From: Candidatus Melainabacteria bacterium
Lineage (GTDB): Bacteria > Cyanobacteriota > Vampirovibrionia > Obscuribacterales > Obscuribacteraceae
NCBI GenBank assembly: GCA_016699165.1
Contig: CP064963.1
Span: 124,001 to 188,000 of the forward strand
Length of the DNA stretch: 64,000 bases
Direction of reading: 5' to 3'
How positions within the stretch are numbered: position 1 is the stretch's first letter; each line of letters opens with the position of its first letter. The notes under the pieces are model-generated. The model was not told the origin of the DNA, did no database searches, and saw only the letters and a list, made by a program, of their open reading frames with translations. The position numbers and the translations under genes are program-made. Below are positions 1 through 8,466 of this stretch, piece by piece.

Positions 1-82
1 TTGTCAATACTCTTGAAAATCGGTGAACGTAAAGAAAGTGCTAGCATAATACTTTCCTGGGTTTTTTCATGAGGAATTTGAC

Positions 83-1372
83 ATGTCTAATCAGGTGAAA
101 AGCGCGGCAGTGATAGGTGCAGGAGCCATGGGAGGCGGGATTGCACAGGTTCTCAGCCAAGCTGGCGTTCGTGTTTTCCTAAAAGACATTAACGAAGATT
201 TCGTCAGTCGCGGGCTTGCAAACATAAAGAAGATGTTTGATTCGCGGGTTGCCAAAGAAGTCTTAACGCGTGAGAAGGCAGACGAACTCTTCGCTAACAT
301 CATCGGCACGACCAAGTACGAAGATATTGACAAGGGTGTCGACCTGATAATCGAAGCCGCCTCTGAAGTAATTGATATCAAACTGGATATTTTCAGAACT
401 CTTGATAAACACTGCGGACCAAACACAATTCTTGCAAGCAACACATCAGCACTTTCAATTTCTCAAATTGCAGCAGTAACAAATCGTCCAGAGCGAGTGC
501 TTGGAATTCACTTTTTCAACCCTGCTCAAGCAATGAAATTAGTGGAAGTAATTCCCGGTGTAAAAACCGACAAAGAAGTTGTGCAAAGCATAATGGACTT
601 GTGCCAAAACAATCTTGGCAAAGCACCAGTCAAAGTAAAAGAATGTCCTGGCTTTCTTGTAAATCGAATTCTCTTTCCTTATATGAACGAAGCTCTGTAC
701 GTTTTGCAGGAAGGCAAATTCAGCCCTGAAGAAATTGACCAAAAAGCGCTTGAGTTTGGTCTTCCCATGGGACCGCTTACACTTTTTGATTTAACTGGTA
801 TCGATATTTGCGCCCATGTAGTTGATTTTCTTTATGCCGAATACGGTCCACGCTTCAAGCCAGCAGAGCTGCTTTTAGTGATGATGGAAGAAAAGGTTTT
901 GGGTCAAAAAACTGGCGCTGGATTTTATGTTCATTCAAAAGATCGTGACAAAAATGCAGCAAAGGAAGTAAATCCACATCTTTCTGAATTGCTCAAGAAA
1001 GCAAATGCACGCGTTAAAGATGCACCTGTATCTAAGGCAGACAAGTTTGAAGTTGAGCGCATTATGATGCCAATGTTCAACGAAGTTATGTATGCATTGC
1101 AAGAAGATGTTGTAGACGCTAAAGATGTAGACACTGCCGTGGCATTTGGACTTGGCTTGAAGCGCGGTATTTTGAGTCTGGCCAAAGAGCGCGGATTAGA
1201 AGCATGTCTTTTGCAATTGGAAAAATATCAAAGCGAACTTGGTGGCGATACAGCACAAGCAGAAAGATTCAGACCGGCATGGATGCTCAAAAAACTAGTG
1301 AGAGCACAAGTGCATGATTTTGATGCTCTTCTGAGCACCTGTAGCAAAAAAGAGCCAGTAGCGGCCAAGTGA
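83..1372 (+). CDS. 3-hydroxyacyl-CoA dehydrogenase with two C-terminal domains
   Basis: NAD-dependent oxidation of 3-hydroxyacyl-CoA in fatty-acid beta-oxidation or butyrate-type metabolism. The Rossmann domain opens with GAGAMGG (residues 12-18). Ser122 in SNTSALS, His143 in GIHFFNP and the Asn of PGFLVNR match the family's catalytic residues. A first C-terminal helical domain (about 190-285, MGPLTLFDLTG) is followed by a second, similar one (about 310-410). This makes the 429-residue protein resemble the dehydrogenase half of FadB without the enoyl-CoA hydratase half. A GAGG ribosome site lies 8 bases before the ATG. No thiolase or hydratase gene is adjacent, so the pathway direction is open. 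Confidence 0.93.
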   Translation: MSNQVKSAAVIGAGAMGGGIAQVLSQAGVRVFLKDINEDFVSRGLANIKKMFDSRVAKEVLTREKADELFANIIGTTKYEDIDKGVDLIIEAASEVIDIKLDIFRTLDKHCGPNTILASNTSALSISQIAAVTNRPERVLGIHFFNPAQAMKLVEVIPGVKTDKEVVQSIMDLCQNNLGKAPVKVKECPGFLVNRILFPYMNEALYVLQEGKFSPEEIDQKALEFGLPMGPLTLFDLTGIDICAHVVDFLYAEYGPRFKPAELLLVMMEEKVLGQKTGAGFYVHSKDRDKNAAKEVNPHLSELLKKANARVKDAPVSKADKFEVERIMMPMFNEVMYALQEDVVDAKDVDTAVAFGLGLKRGILSLAKERGLEACLLQLEKYQSELGGDTAQAERFRPAWMLKKLVRAQVHDFDALLSTCSKKEPVAAK

Positions 1373-1382
1373 GCTTTGCAAA

Positions 1383-2438
1383 ATGATGTTCAGAATACTT
1401 GCACTAATAATTTTTCTCTGGTTCATCAATCAGATTAGAGAAGTTTTTCCGCCATTTATCGTTGGCGGAATTATTGCTTATTTGCTTTTGCCTTTTGTGT
1501 CCTGGATCAATATCACTTTTAAAATTCCACACAAAATAGCTATCGCCTGCATTTATGTAGCGTTCCTGCTTTTGTGCGTGGGACTTTCTAATTTGTTTGG
1601 ACATCAAATTATCGATCAGGCAACCAACCTTATTACTCAGCGTCACGAGCTGGTAGCCAATCTTTTAGACCAACTCAAGACCAGTTATAAGTGGGATATT
1701 GATGTTGAATCACGCACCACAGCCATTGTCGAAGATCTAGAAGGATGGTTTGGTGCCCCTACAGAGCTTATGCACATTGGCGAGATACTTTCGAAGAGCT
1801 TGCTGTCATTACTTGTGTGCATAGTGTCGTCTATTTATTTCATGGTTGACTCAGATCGAGTAGGCAAGTTCTTCTTGCGTTTCTTTGCCCATGAACAGCG
1901 CGGCACCATAGTTCGTTTGTTTGGTTCGATGAACTTGATGCTGGCAAAATATATACGAGGCCAGCTCTTTTTAATTCTGCTCATGTCTTCGGTTGCGTAC
2001 ATATTTTTGCACTTTATTTTTCACCTGAAATACGCACTGGTTATTGCCATCGTATCTGGTGTGCTTGAAATTATTCCGGTTCTAGGACCACTCATGGCTA
2101 TTTCTACCGCTGTAGTGATCGGTGTGGCACAGCATGGAACTCAGGTGGCTCTGCCAATATTTTTGTGTTACTGGGTAGCACGATTGGTCGAAGACTATCT
2201 AGTCGTGCCGCGCTTTATTGGACATGTAGTCGAATTGCATCCACTGGCTATTATTTTTGCTGTGCTTGTAGGCGAAGTGACTGCAGGGGCGCTAGGAATG
2301 CTTATTGCTATTCCGATGGCTGCGGCCATAAAAGAGATACTCGATTTCTATTACCCAGCACCTGCAGAAATGATAATCGAAGGACCTTATCCAGGTACTC
2401 CTACTCTTGAAACAGGCGAGACAGAGACTAAAAATTAA
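1383..2438 (+). CDS. AI-2E family transporter (PerM/YdiK-type permease)
   Basis: Polytopic inner-membrane protein of the AI-2 exporter/PerM superfamily, 351 residues. Hydrophobic segments fill both the N-terminal part and the C-terminal half, separated by a polar stretch (about 75-135). The conserved LEIIPVLGP segment lies near residue 225. Substrate is unknown; family members have been linked to AI-2 export or Na+/H+ exchange. It starts 10 bases after the dehydrogenase and is probably cotranscribed with it. Its stop codon overlaps the stop of the convergent exchanger gene. Confidence 0.85.
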   Translation: MMFRILALIIFLWFINQIREVFPPFIVGGIIAYLLLPFVSWINITFKIPHKIAIACIYVAFLLLCVGLSNLFGHQIIDQATNLITQRHELVANLLDQLKTSYKWDIDVESRTTAIVEDLEGWFGAPTELMHIGEILSKSLLSLLVCIVSSIYFMVDSDRVGKFFLRFFAHEQRGTIVRLFGSMNLMLAKYIRGQLFLILLMSSVAYIFLHFIFHLKYALVIAIVSGVLEIIPVLGPLMAISTAVVIGVAQHGTQVALPIFLCYWVARLVEDYLVVPRFIGHVVELHPLAIIFAVLVGEVTAGALGMLIAIPMAAAIKEILDFYYPAPAEMIIEGPYPGTPTLETGETETKN

Positions 2439-3472
2439 GTAAGTGCGTTACCTAGATTTTTGGCAACGTCTAAAATTAACAGAAAAGAAACAGCAATTAT
2501 ATAAAGCACCGCGCAGCACATTAAATGCCAGTATTTTAGTGCTCGCTTATTCATCAGTAATAAAATTACGCTTGCACTTAACACGGCTGTACAGCAAGTA
2601 AACAAAGTGCCTAAATCGAGATCCCAGGTAGTGAACGCTACACCAAATGCCACTGGTATACAGCTTTGAAATACCAGAGCACCAGTAATATTGCCCATGG
2701 CTAGTGTGTCTTTGCCACTTTTGATCCATAAGACCGAATTGATTTTTTCAGGCAGTTCAGTAGCAATTGGACAAATAATGAGCGATAAAACAAGAGGAGG
2801 AAAACCTATTGCTTCAGCCACGTCTTGTAAGTTTTCGACAAAAATATAAGCACCACCCACGATGCCAGCCACACCAAATACAATTTGAGGGAGGATGAAT
2901 CGCAGCCTGTTCGATCCCTTCTTCAATAAGCGGTCGAAATACAGTTTTTCAGGCTCTTGTCCAATCTCTCCTTCATGGCTAAGTGTTTTATACAAGTAAA
3001 TACAATAAATTCCTAAAAGGACAAAGGCCATGATGTACGGCAAATGATATTTTGAAAAATCGGACGCCCAGTTACAGAGCATGCCTATAGTAAAGGCCAG
3101 AATGAAGAAGCGTAAATCGCGAGTCAGAACATCGTGATTGATGGTAAGTTCCTGACTGCGTCTTCCCTTACTCGAAAAATAGAGCACTGCCGCTCCGCAA
3201 AGACCAAAAGTAAGAGTGCTGAGCATGAAAGGGGCGCCTGCGATGGCGCCGATACTAACTTCGTTGCCGTGTCTTTCATTAAAGAAGACGACAGCTACAA
3301 TTGGAACTAAAGTTTCAGGCAGTGCTGTTCCGACGGCAGCCAAAACGCTTCCAACCACACCTTCGCTAAGTTGAAGTCGTTGACCGAGCCATTCAATACC
3401 ATTTGTAAAGAGCTCGGCCGAAAATAATATGATTACAAGAGCTACAACAAGAAGACTAATTTCAAGGAACAT
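2435..3472 (-). CDS. sodium/calcium exchanger-like membrane antiporter
   Basis: Cation antiporter of the Na+/Ca2+ exchanger superfamily, about 345 residues with around ten hydrophobic segments. The two inverted alpha-repeats are visible: GSVLAAVGTALPETLVP near residue 42 and ICPIATELPEKINSV near residue 235. The acidic residue in each PE/TELPE motif is the expected ion ligand. The ion is not predictable from sequence. The ATG at 3472 was chosen; a GTG directly before it (3475) is the alternative. It is convergent with the AI-2E permease, and the two stop codons overlap. Confidence 0.82.
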   Translation of the reverse strand: MFLEISLLVVALVIILFSAELFTNGIEWLGQRLQLSEGVVGSVLAAVGTALPETLVPIVAVVFFNERHGNEVSIGAIAGAPFMLSTLTFGLCGAAVLYFSSKGRRSQELTINHDVLTRDLRFFILAFTIGMLCNWASDFSKYHLPYIMAFVLLGIYCIYLYKTLSHEGEIGQEPEKLYFDRLLKKGSNRLRFILPQIVFGVAGIVGGAYIFVENLQDVAEAIGFPPLVLSLIICPIATELPEKINSVLWIKSGKDTLAMGNITGALVFQSCIPVAFGVAFTTWDLDLGTLFTCCTAVLSASVILLLMNKRALKYWHLMCCAVLYIIAVSFLLILDVAKNLGNALT

Positions 3473-3536
3473 CACTTACACCGAGTTCACCTAATATGGG
3501 AGAATACCAGATTTGGGACCTTACCAATCTATAAAA

Positions 3537-3830
3537 ATGATGATTTCCATAAAAGAAGTAGAACATGTAGCAAAGCTTGCCAGATTAGCTCTCTCTCAAG
3601 ACGAGAAAGAGCTATACGCGCGCCAGTTGAGCGATATCATCGATTTCTTCTCGCAATTGCAAGAAGTCGATACTAAGGGGATTTTGCCCCTGGCTAATCC
3701 TCTGCCCCAAGAATTGGTAAACGTCTTGCGCCCGGACCATGTTGTGCCCTCACCCGGGCAGGAGACCATGCTAAGAGGCAGCCCTGATAAAGAAGGGCCA
3801 TTTTTTAAAGTTCCGAAGATTTCAGAATGA
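3537..3830 (+). CDS. gatC: Asp/Glu-tRNA amidotransferase subunit C (GatC)
   Basis: Small subunit of the GatCAB amidotransferase, which converts Glu-tRNA(Gln) or Asp-tRNA(Asn) to the amidated forms. The sequence shows the family opening ISIKEVEHVAKLARLALS and ends with the PLANPLPQ and FFKVPKI elements. At 97 residues it has the usual size. An in-frame TTG at 3513 would add eight residues that do not look like GatC, so ATG 3537 was chosen. gatA and gatB are not in the window. pyrG follows 56 bases downstream. Confidence 0.9.
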   Translation: MMISIKEVEHVAKLARLALSQDEKELYARQLSDIIDFFSQLQEVDTKGILPLANPLPQELVNVLRPDHVVPSPGQETMLRGSPDKEGPFFKVPKISE

Positions 3831-3886
3831 GTCTGCTTTAGCGTAGAATTAGGCTTTAGAGTTCGAGATTCGAGTAAGGAGGCGCA

Positions 3887-5542
3887 ATGGACACCAGATA
3901 TGTTTTCGTAACTGGTGGGGTAGTCTCCTCATTGGGCAAAGGAATCGTAGCCGCATCGCTTGGAAGATTGCTTCGAGCACGCGGCATTAGAACCACAATT
4001 ATCAAATTGGATCCATATTTGAATGTGGACCCAGGCACTATGAGTCCCTATCAACACGGCGAAGTGTTTGTCACCGAAGATGGGGCAGAAACCGATCTTG
4101 ATTTAGGTCACTACGAAAGATTTATTAGCTTGGACTTGAGTCGGATGAATAACGTCACATCCGGTTCTATATATAAGACTGTGCTTGAAAAAGAAAGAAG
4201 AGGCGACTATCTGGGCGGAACTGTTCAGATGATTCCTCATGTCACAAACGAAATTAAAAACTTTATTCGCAAAGCAGCTATTGCTGCCAATGCTCAAGTG
4301 GCAATTGTCGAAATTGGTGGAACTGTGGGCGACATCGAGAGCCTCATTTTTCTAGAAGCAATTAGACAAATGAAGAAAGATACTGGTCGTGAAAACGTTT
4401 GTTATATCCACGCCACCATTATTCCTAATTTGAAAACTACTAACGAACTGAAAACCAAGCCCACTCAGCATAGTGTCGAATTGCTCAGAAGTCGCGGTAT
4501 TCAACCCGATGTACTTGCTTGCCGAACGGAAAAGTCGCTTTCGCCATCTATTAAAGATAAGCTCGCTCTCTTCACTGACGTTGACTCTAAAGCAGTGATT
4601 GAGTGTAAAGACGTCAAACACTTGTACGAAATTCCTCTTATTTTGGAAAAAGAGGGACTTGCCGACAGAGTGCTTGAGCGTTTGAGAATGGAAAATGCCG
4701 TGCCCGATCTCGACGAATGGCGCGCCATGGTGGACAAAATCAAAAATCCTGCACGCACAGTCAAAATAGGCATAGTGGGCAAATATGTGATGCTTTCGGA
4801 TGCTTATATATCGGTGGTTGAAGCACTCAAACATGCCGGTACCATCCACGATACCGCTATAGATATTAAATGGGTCCTATCTGAAGATATCGAGAAAAAC
4901 GGTGCAGCCGAGTATCTCAAAGATGTTGATGGAATTCTTGTTCCAGGCGGCTTTGGCGACCGCGGTATCGAAGGTAAAGTAGAAGCAGCAAAATATGCTC
5001 GGGTAAACAAAATACCTTTCCTTGGGCTTTGTCTTGGAATGCAAATTGCAGTAATTGAATTTGCTCGCAACGTAGCAAATATGAAAGATGCACACTCAAC
5101 TGAGTTTAATTCTTCCACTCCATTTCCAGTAATCGATTTGATGCCAGACCAGCACAACGTTGTGCTCAAGGGCGGCACTATGCGCCTTGGCAAATATCCT
5201 TGCAAAGTTCAACCTAAGAGCAAAGCTTTTGAGGTTTATAAGAGCGAAGAGATTTCAGAGCGTCATCGCCATCGATATGAAGTTAACAACGAATATCGCA
5301 AAGCTTTGAGCGAAAAGGGAATGGATTTTTCTGGCGTTTCGCCTGACGACAAATTAGTCGAAATGATGGAATTGAGAGATCATCCTTATTTTATTGCCTG
5401 TCAGTTCCACCCCGAATTGAAGTCGCGTCCCGACCGTCCTCACCCACTCTTTTTAGGATTTGTAAAAGCAGTAGTGGAGCATGTGGCAAAGTCTGTCGGT
5501 CATGTGAATTCGGCAAGCGTGGCAACTAAGTCTGCTCTTTAA
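3887..5542 (+). CDS. pyrG: CTP synthase
   Basis: Converts UTP to CTP using glutamine and ATP. The N-terminal synthetase domain has the nucleotide-binding motif VVSSLGKGI and substrate-site segments such as YLNVDPGTMSP. The C-terminal class I glutamine amidotransferase domain (about 295-535) carries the nucleophile Cys in FLGLCLGMQ and the His-Glu pair in FHPELKSRP. Its 551 residues match the family length. A strong AAGGAGG ribosome site lies about 7 bases before the ATG. A hairpin followed by Ts after the stop is the likely terminator. Confidence 0.98.
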   Translation: MDTRYVFVTGGVVSSLGKGIVAASLGRLLRARGIRTTIIKLDPYLNVDPGTMSPYQHGEVFVTEDGAETDLDLGHYERFISLDLSRMNNVTSGSIYKTVLEKERRGDYLGGTVQMIPHVTNEIKNFIRKAAIAANAQVAIVEIGGTVGDIESLIFLEAIRQMKKDTGRENVCYIHATIIPNLKTTNELKTKPTQHSVELLRSRGIQPDVLACRTEKSLSPSIKDKLALFTDVDSKAVIECKDVKHLYEIPLILEKEGLADRVLERLRMENAVPDLDEWRAMVDKIKNPARTVKIGIVGKYVMLSDAYISVVEALKHAGTIHDTAIDIKWVLSEDIEKNGAAEYLKDVDGILVPGGFGDRGIEGKVEAAKYARVNKIPFLGLCLGMQIAVIEFARNVANMKDAHSTEFNSSTPFPVIDLMPDQHNVVLKGGTMRLGKYPCKVQPKSKAFEVYKSEEISERHRHRYEVNNEYRKALSEKGMDFSGVSPDDKLVEMMELRDHPYFIACQFHPELKSRPDRPHPLFLGFVKAVVEHVAKSVGHVNSASVATKSAL

Positions 5543-5580
5543 GAGTTGACTGATCGAACTGTCTTTTTTATCGATGTTTT

Positions 5581-5606
5581 TTAGTTGACTTAATCAACTA
5601 ATTTTT
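5581..5606 (+). terminator. Rho-independent terminator after pyrG
   Basis: TTAGTTGA (5581-5588) and TCAACTAA (5594-5601) form an 8-bp stem with a 5-base loop, followed by five Ts. It lies 38 bases after the pyrG stop. The opposite strand has no T-run after the stem, so it should act mainly on plus-strand transcripts. The stem is AU-rich and therefore weak. Its core recurs at 33980. Confidence 0.6.
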
Positions 5607-5609
5607 GAT

Positions 5610-6134
5610 CTATCTGCGTCTTTGCGGAAGGCGCAAGTCCACTTCGTTGGGACCAGCATCGGGAATGAGTCCTGTTTTGCGAAAATAATAATAAATAGAG
5701 CCAACTAACAAAAAGGCCATAGCAGAGCCACCAAGCGTTTCGACTGGTCTGAAGATTTCAAAGCCAATTGTAGATTCTTTGGGATTGGCAGGATTGTATT
5801 TGACTTCGATTTTTTTGCCTTTAGAAAAGCGCATGGCCATTGGACCAATAATATAATCGAACACTGTAAGGTGAGGTCCCATTTCTTCAGTGTTGTAATA
5901 ACAGTGTTCACCTAATTTGTATGAATATTTGATGTAAGACCAGTTCATAATGGTGGCAATAGTGTTAATTCTGTTCGATTCGAATTTGGTTATAGGCAGG
6001 CTATTAATGGCATTCTCCACCGTAGCTGTTATTTTTGGCCAGTTTTGTCCTTTCACAATCTTGTTGTACTCAGAGCCAAGCATAATGAAATAACAAATGC
6101 TTGTGACTAAACAAAAAAGAGTGAATGCTTGCAT
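5610..6134 (-). CDS. DUF3592-like membrane protein
   Basis: 174 residues with a hydrophobic segment at each end (about 3-20 and 130-150), enclosing an extracytoplasmic or cytoplasmic beta-rich domain. The pattern of a Y-K-Y-x-Y strand, a G-rich turn and then KYNPANPKEST resembles DUF3592 proteins, whose function is unknown. It starts 2 bases after the upstream secreted protein stops, so the two form an operon and may act together at the envelope. It ends close to the pyrG terminator. Confidence 0.7.
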   Translation of the reverse strand: MQAFTLFCLVTSICYFIMLGSEYNKIVKGQNWPKITATVENAINSLPITKFESNRINTIATIMNWSYIKYSYKLGEHCYYNTEEMGPHLTVFDYIIGPMAMRFSKGKKIEVKYNPANPKESTIGFEIFRPVETLGGSAMAFLLVGSIYYYFRKTGLIPDAGPNEVDLRLPQRRR

Positions 6135-6136
6135 AT

Positions 6137-6970
6137 CTATTTTTTACTATAGTCGGGTGGACGGCATAAAAACCAGGCACCGGAGTCATTTCCTTCTTTA
6201 TATATGCCCAAAAGCATTTTGCCGCCTAAATATCTATCTGGTCTGAATTCACCTTTGCCCTGGGCTTTGTTCCATGGGGCATAATAGTCGAATCGCAAGA
6301 TACCGCCATTAGGGTCACGCATAAACAACCCCGACGAAATAGTGCCTTCTTGACCCTGTGCATTTATCCATTTGCCTTTAACCATTACACCAGTAGATAT
6401 GAGTGACACTCCGCGCAGCTCTACATCGCCAAAATTAGATAGCCATTTGCCGGTGGCGTCAAAAACCTTGGTACCACGCACCGCCAGATTTTGAGTGATT
6501 ATTGGAATATTGTTGCTTAGATAACTTGGTTTAAAACCAGGTTTGCGCTTTAAATTCCATACTCCGTTGCTTGGACCTTCCCAGTATTTACCAAGCAAAT
6601 CGGTGCCATTTGCCTGAAGTGCAAACTCTACATATCCATACATCGGGCGATTAGGCAAAAAATATTCGGCTTTTAAAATGCCACTACCAGCGGTGGGGGC
6701 GAATCTGCCCCAGGTGATTATGCCCTGGTTTGTGCCATTTTTCCAATTTCCAGTGACGATTAGTTTTCCTTCTGGATCTTTGCCTTCTACTTTTAGAGTG
6801 ACATCGCCGTAGGGCGAGGACCAGACTCCAGATAAATCGACAATTTCAGATACAACTTGTTTTGCTAAACTCGGTGGCAATCCTTGCGGTTGCGCAATAG
6901 CAGGAGCAACGAAATTGGCAAACACAAGTAAGGCTATTAGCGCTTTTAGGATTGTGCGGTGAAAAAACAT
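6137..6970 (-). CDS. secreted protein with an internal duplication, function unknown
   Basis: A signal peptide covers about residues 1-26, with cleavage likely after APAIA. The mature part is two copies of a beta-rich unit of about 100 residues. Each unit opens with a G-x-W motif and a GDV strand (LSGVWSSPYGDVTL; ATGKWLSNFGDVEL). Each has a KGxW/GNW strand, a GILxxxYxxP element and a closing G-x-W strand (SNGVWNLKRKP; SGAWFLCRPP). I do not recognise the family. The repeat could be a lipocalin-like or other beta-barrel half. Operon with the DUF3592-like gene. Confidence 0.75.
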   Translation of the reverse strand: MFFHRTILKALIALLVFANFVAPAIAQPQGLPPSLAKQVVSEIVDLSGVWSSPYGDVTLKVEGKDPEGKLIVTGNWKNGTNQGIITWGRFAPTAGSGILKAEYFLPNRPMYGYVEFALQANGTDLLGKYWEGPSNGVWNLKRKPGFKPSYLSNNIPIITQNLAVRGTKVFDATGKWLSNFGDVELRGVSLISTGVMVKGKWINAQGQEGTISSGLFMRDPNGGILRFDYYAPWNKAQGKGEFRPDRYLGGKMLLGIYKEGNDSGAWFLCRPPDYSKK

Positions 6971-7133
6971 TTTTTACTCCTGTTGAGAGTCTTAATTTTA
7001 AGGTATTGAATTCCATGTAAGGGTTTGCCAAGAGGCGTTTTGAGAGGGATTTTTCGGTCAGCACATATAAATTTTTCCCATGCTATTAGAGGAACAGGCT
7101 TAGCGATTCCGATGCGGGGAGCAATTACAAGCT

Positions 7134-8450
7134 ATGGACATAGTCTCATACCGTGGTGAAGGGGCCGGCGGCGGGGTTTCAAGCGCCCTGAAGGCAGCAT
7201 TCGATAATTTTGGCGACTCTAAGAGCCGATGGTGGTTTCTACAGAATAACGACCTGTCTTATTTAAACGGCGATGCAAGAGTGCACCCTGTTTTTAATCT
7301 GGAAAATGACCTGGTTCAAGGTCACTATCGCTACTGCAATGAATTCATTTGGCCTTTGATGCATGATTTGCCTCAATTTGCAGTTTTTAAAGATGCAGAT
7401 AGAAATTATTATCGTGAATTCAATCGCAAAATATCGCAGATACAGCTCGATGCAGGTATTGGCGGCAAAGATATTTTCATTCACGACTATCAATTTGCCA
7501 TTTTGCCTGCTCTGCTTAAAAACAGCCAAATGAGCATTTTCTGGCATATTCCATGGCCTAAAAATGTGCCACATCACTTTAGTGAGCCCATTTCTGAGTT
7601 GGTGCTGGGCATGCTTTCATGCGCCAAAATTGGCTTTCATACAAATGAATATGCTCAAAATTTTATTCAATTTGTGCACGACTTCTTTCCCGAATATAGG
7701 GTTAACTGTGACGAACTTGTGATCAAAAATCGTAAAACCAAAAAGTTGACTCGCCTTCTTGTCCGCCCACTGGGGCTGGATCTTAAATTTTGGAAAGCGG
7801 CTGATGCCAAGCAAAATCTTTCTATAGAACTGCCTGATACACCAATAATTTTGTCGGTAGATCGCGCAGACTACACCAAAGGTATTATGCAACGCCTTGA
7901 AATGATCGATTATTTCTTTGGTGCAAGACCCGATTATTTAGGCAAACTTGCATTCGTTCAAATTTGTCAGCAAACAAGACCTGGTCTTAAAGCTTTTGAC
8001 GACTATTGGCAAAATTGTAGAGATTACGCCTATGAAATCGAAGAGCGTTATGCAGTCTCAAACTGGAAGCCTCTTTACTGGCACACAAATCCCATAAGTC
8101 AGCAAGAATTGTCTGGATTATATAAGCGCGCTCAAGTGATGCTTGTAAATCCTGTGCGTGACGGTTTAAATTTAACCGCCAAAGAATATGTGGCTAGTTT
8201 AGATAGTCCTCATGATCAAAATCATAAATCTGGCCTACTTATGCTTTCGTCTGGAGCAGGTGTGTATGATGAGTTTGGAGACCAGGCTGTGGATGTCAAT
8301 CCTAATTCATGCAAAGATGCTGCCGAAGCGTTAAATTATAGTCTTAAAATGCCGACTATTAATCGTAATAACAGAATCAATTTGATGAAGCAGCGACTGA
8401 AAACCAACTCACTTGAAAAATGGTGGCACGATTTTGAGCTCACAGGCTAG
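7134..8450 (+). CDS. otsA: trehalose-6-phosphate synthase-type GT20 glycosyltransferase
   Basis: GT20 enzyme joining a nucleotide-glucose to glucose-6-phosphate, or possibly glycerol-3-phosphate, making trehalose-6-phosphate or glucosylglycerol-phosphate. Family landmarks are SYRGEGAGGG (the SNR...GG loop), IHDYQFAILP, WHIPWP, the VDRADYTKGI motif and GLNLTAKEYVA. It has 438 residues, slightly short of OtsA's ~470, with the N-terminal strand trimmed. It heads a five-gene plus-strand operon that includes an OtsB-like phosphatase, which favours trehalose. The first acceptor-site residues diverge enough to keep other glucosides possible. Confidence 0.85.
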   Translation: MDIVSYRGEGAGGGVSSALKAAFDNFGDSKSRWWFLQNNDLSYLNGDARVHPVFNLENDLVQGHYRYCNEFIWPLMHDLPQFAVFKDADRNYYREFNRKISQIQLDAGIGGKDIFIHDYQFAILPALLKNSQMSIFWHIPWPKNVPHHFSEPISELVLGMLSCAKIGFHTNEYAQNFIQFVHDFFPEYRVNCDELVIKNRKTKKLTRLLVRPLGLDLKFWKAADAKQNLSIELPDTPIILSVDRADYTKGIMQRLEMIDYFFGARPDYLGKLAFVQICQQTRPGLKAFDDYWQNCRDYAYEIEERYAVSNWKPLYWHTNPISQQELSGLYKRAQVMLVNPVRDGLNLTAKEYVASLDSPHDQNHKSGLLMLSSGAGVYDEFGDQAVDVNPNSCKDAAEALNYSLKMPTINRNNRINLMKQRLKTNSLEKWWHDFELTG

Positions 8451-8466
8451 TTTAGGATAGGTTTTT

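Noticed and set aside
4352..4849. 165-codon minus-strand ORF inside pyrG
   Set aside because: Overlaps a certain gene entirely; the peptide has no recognisable features.
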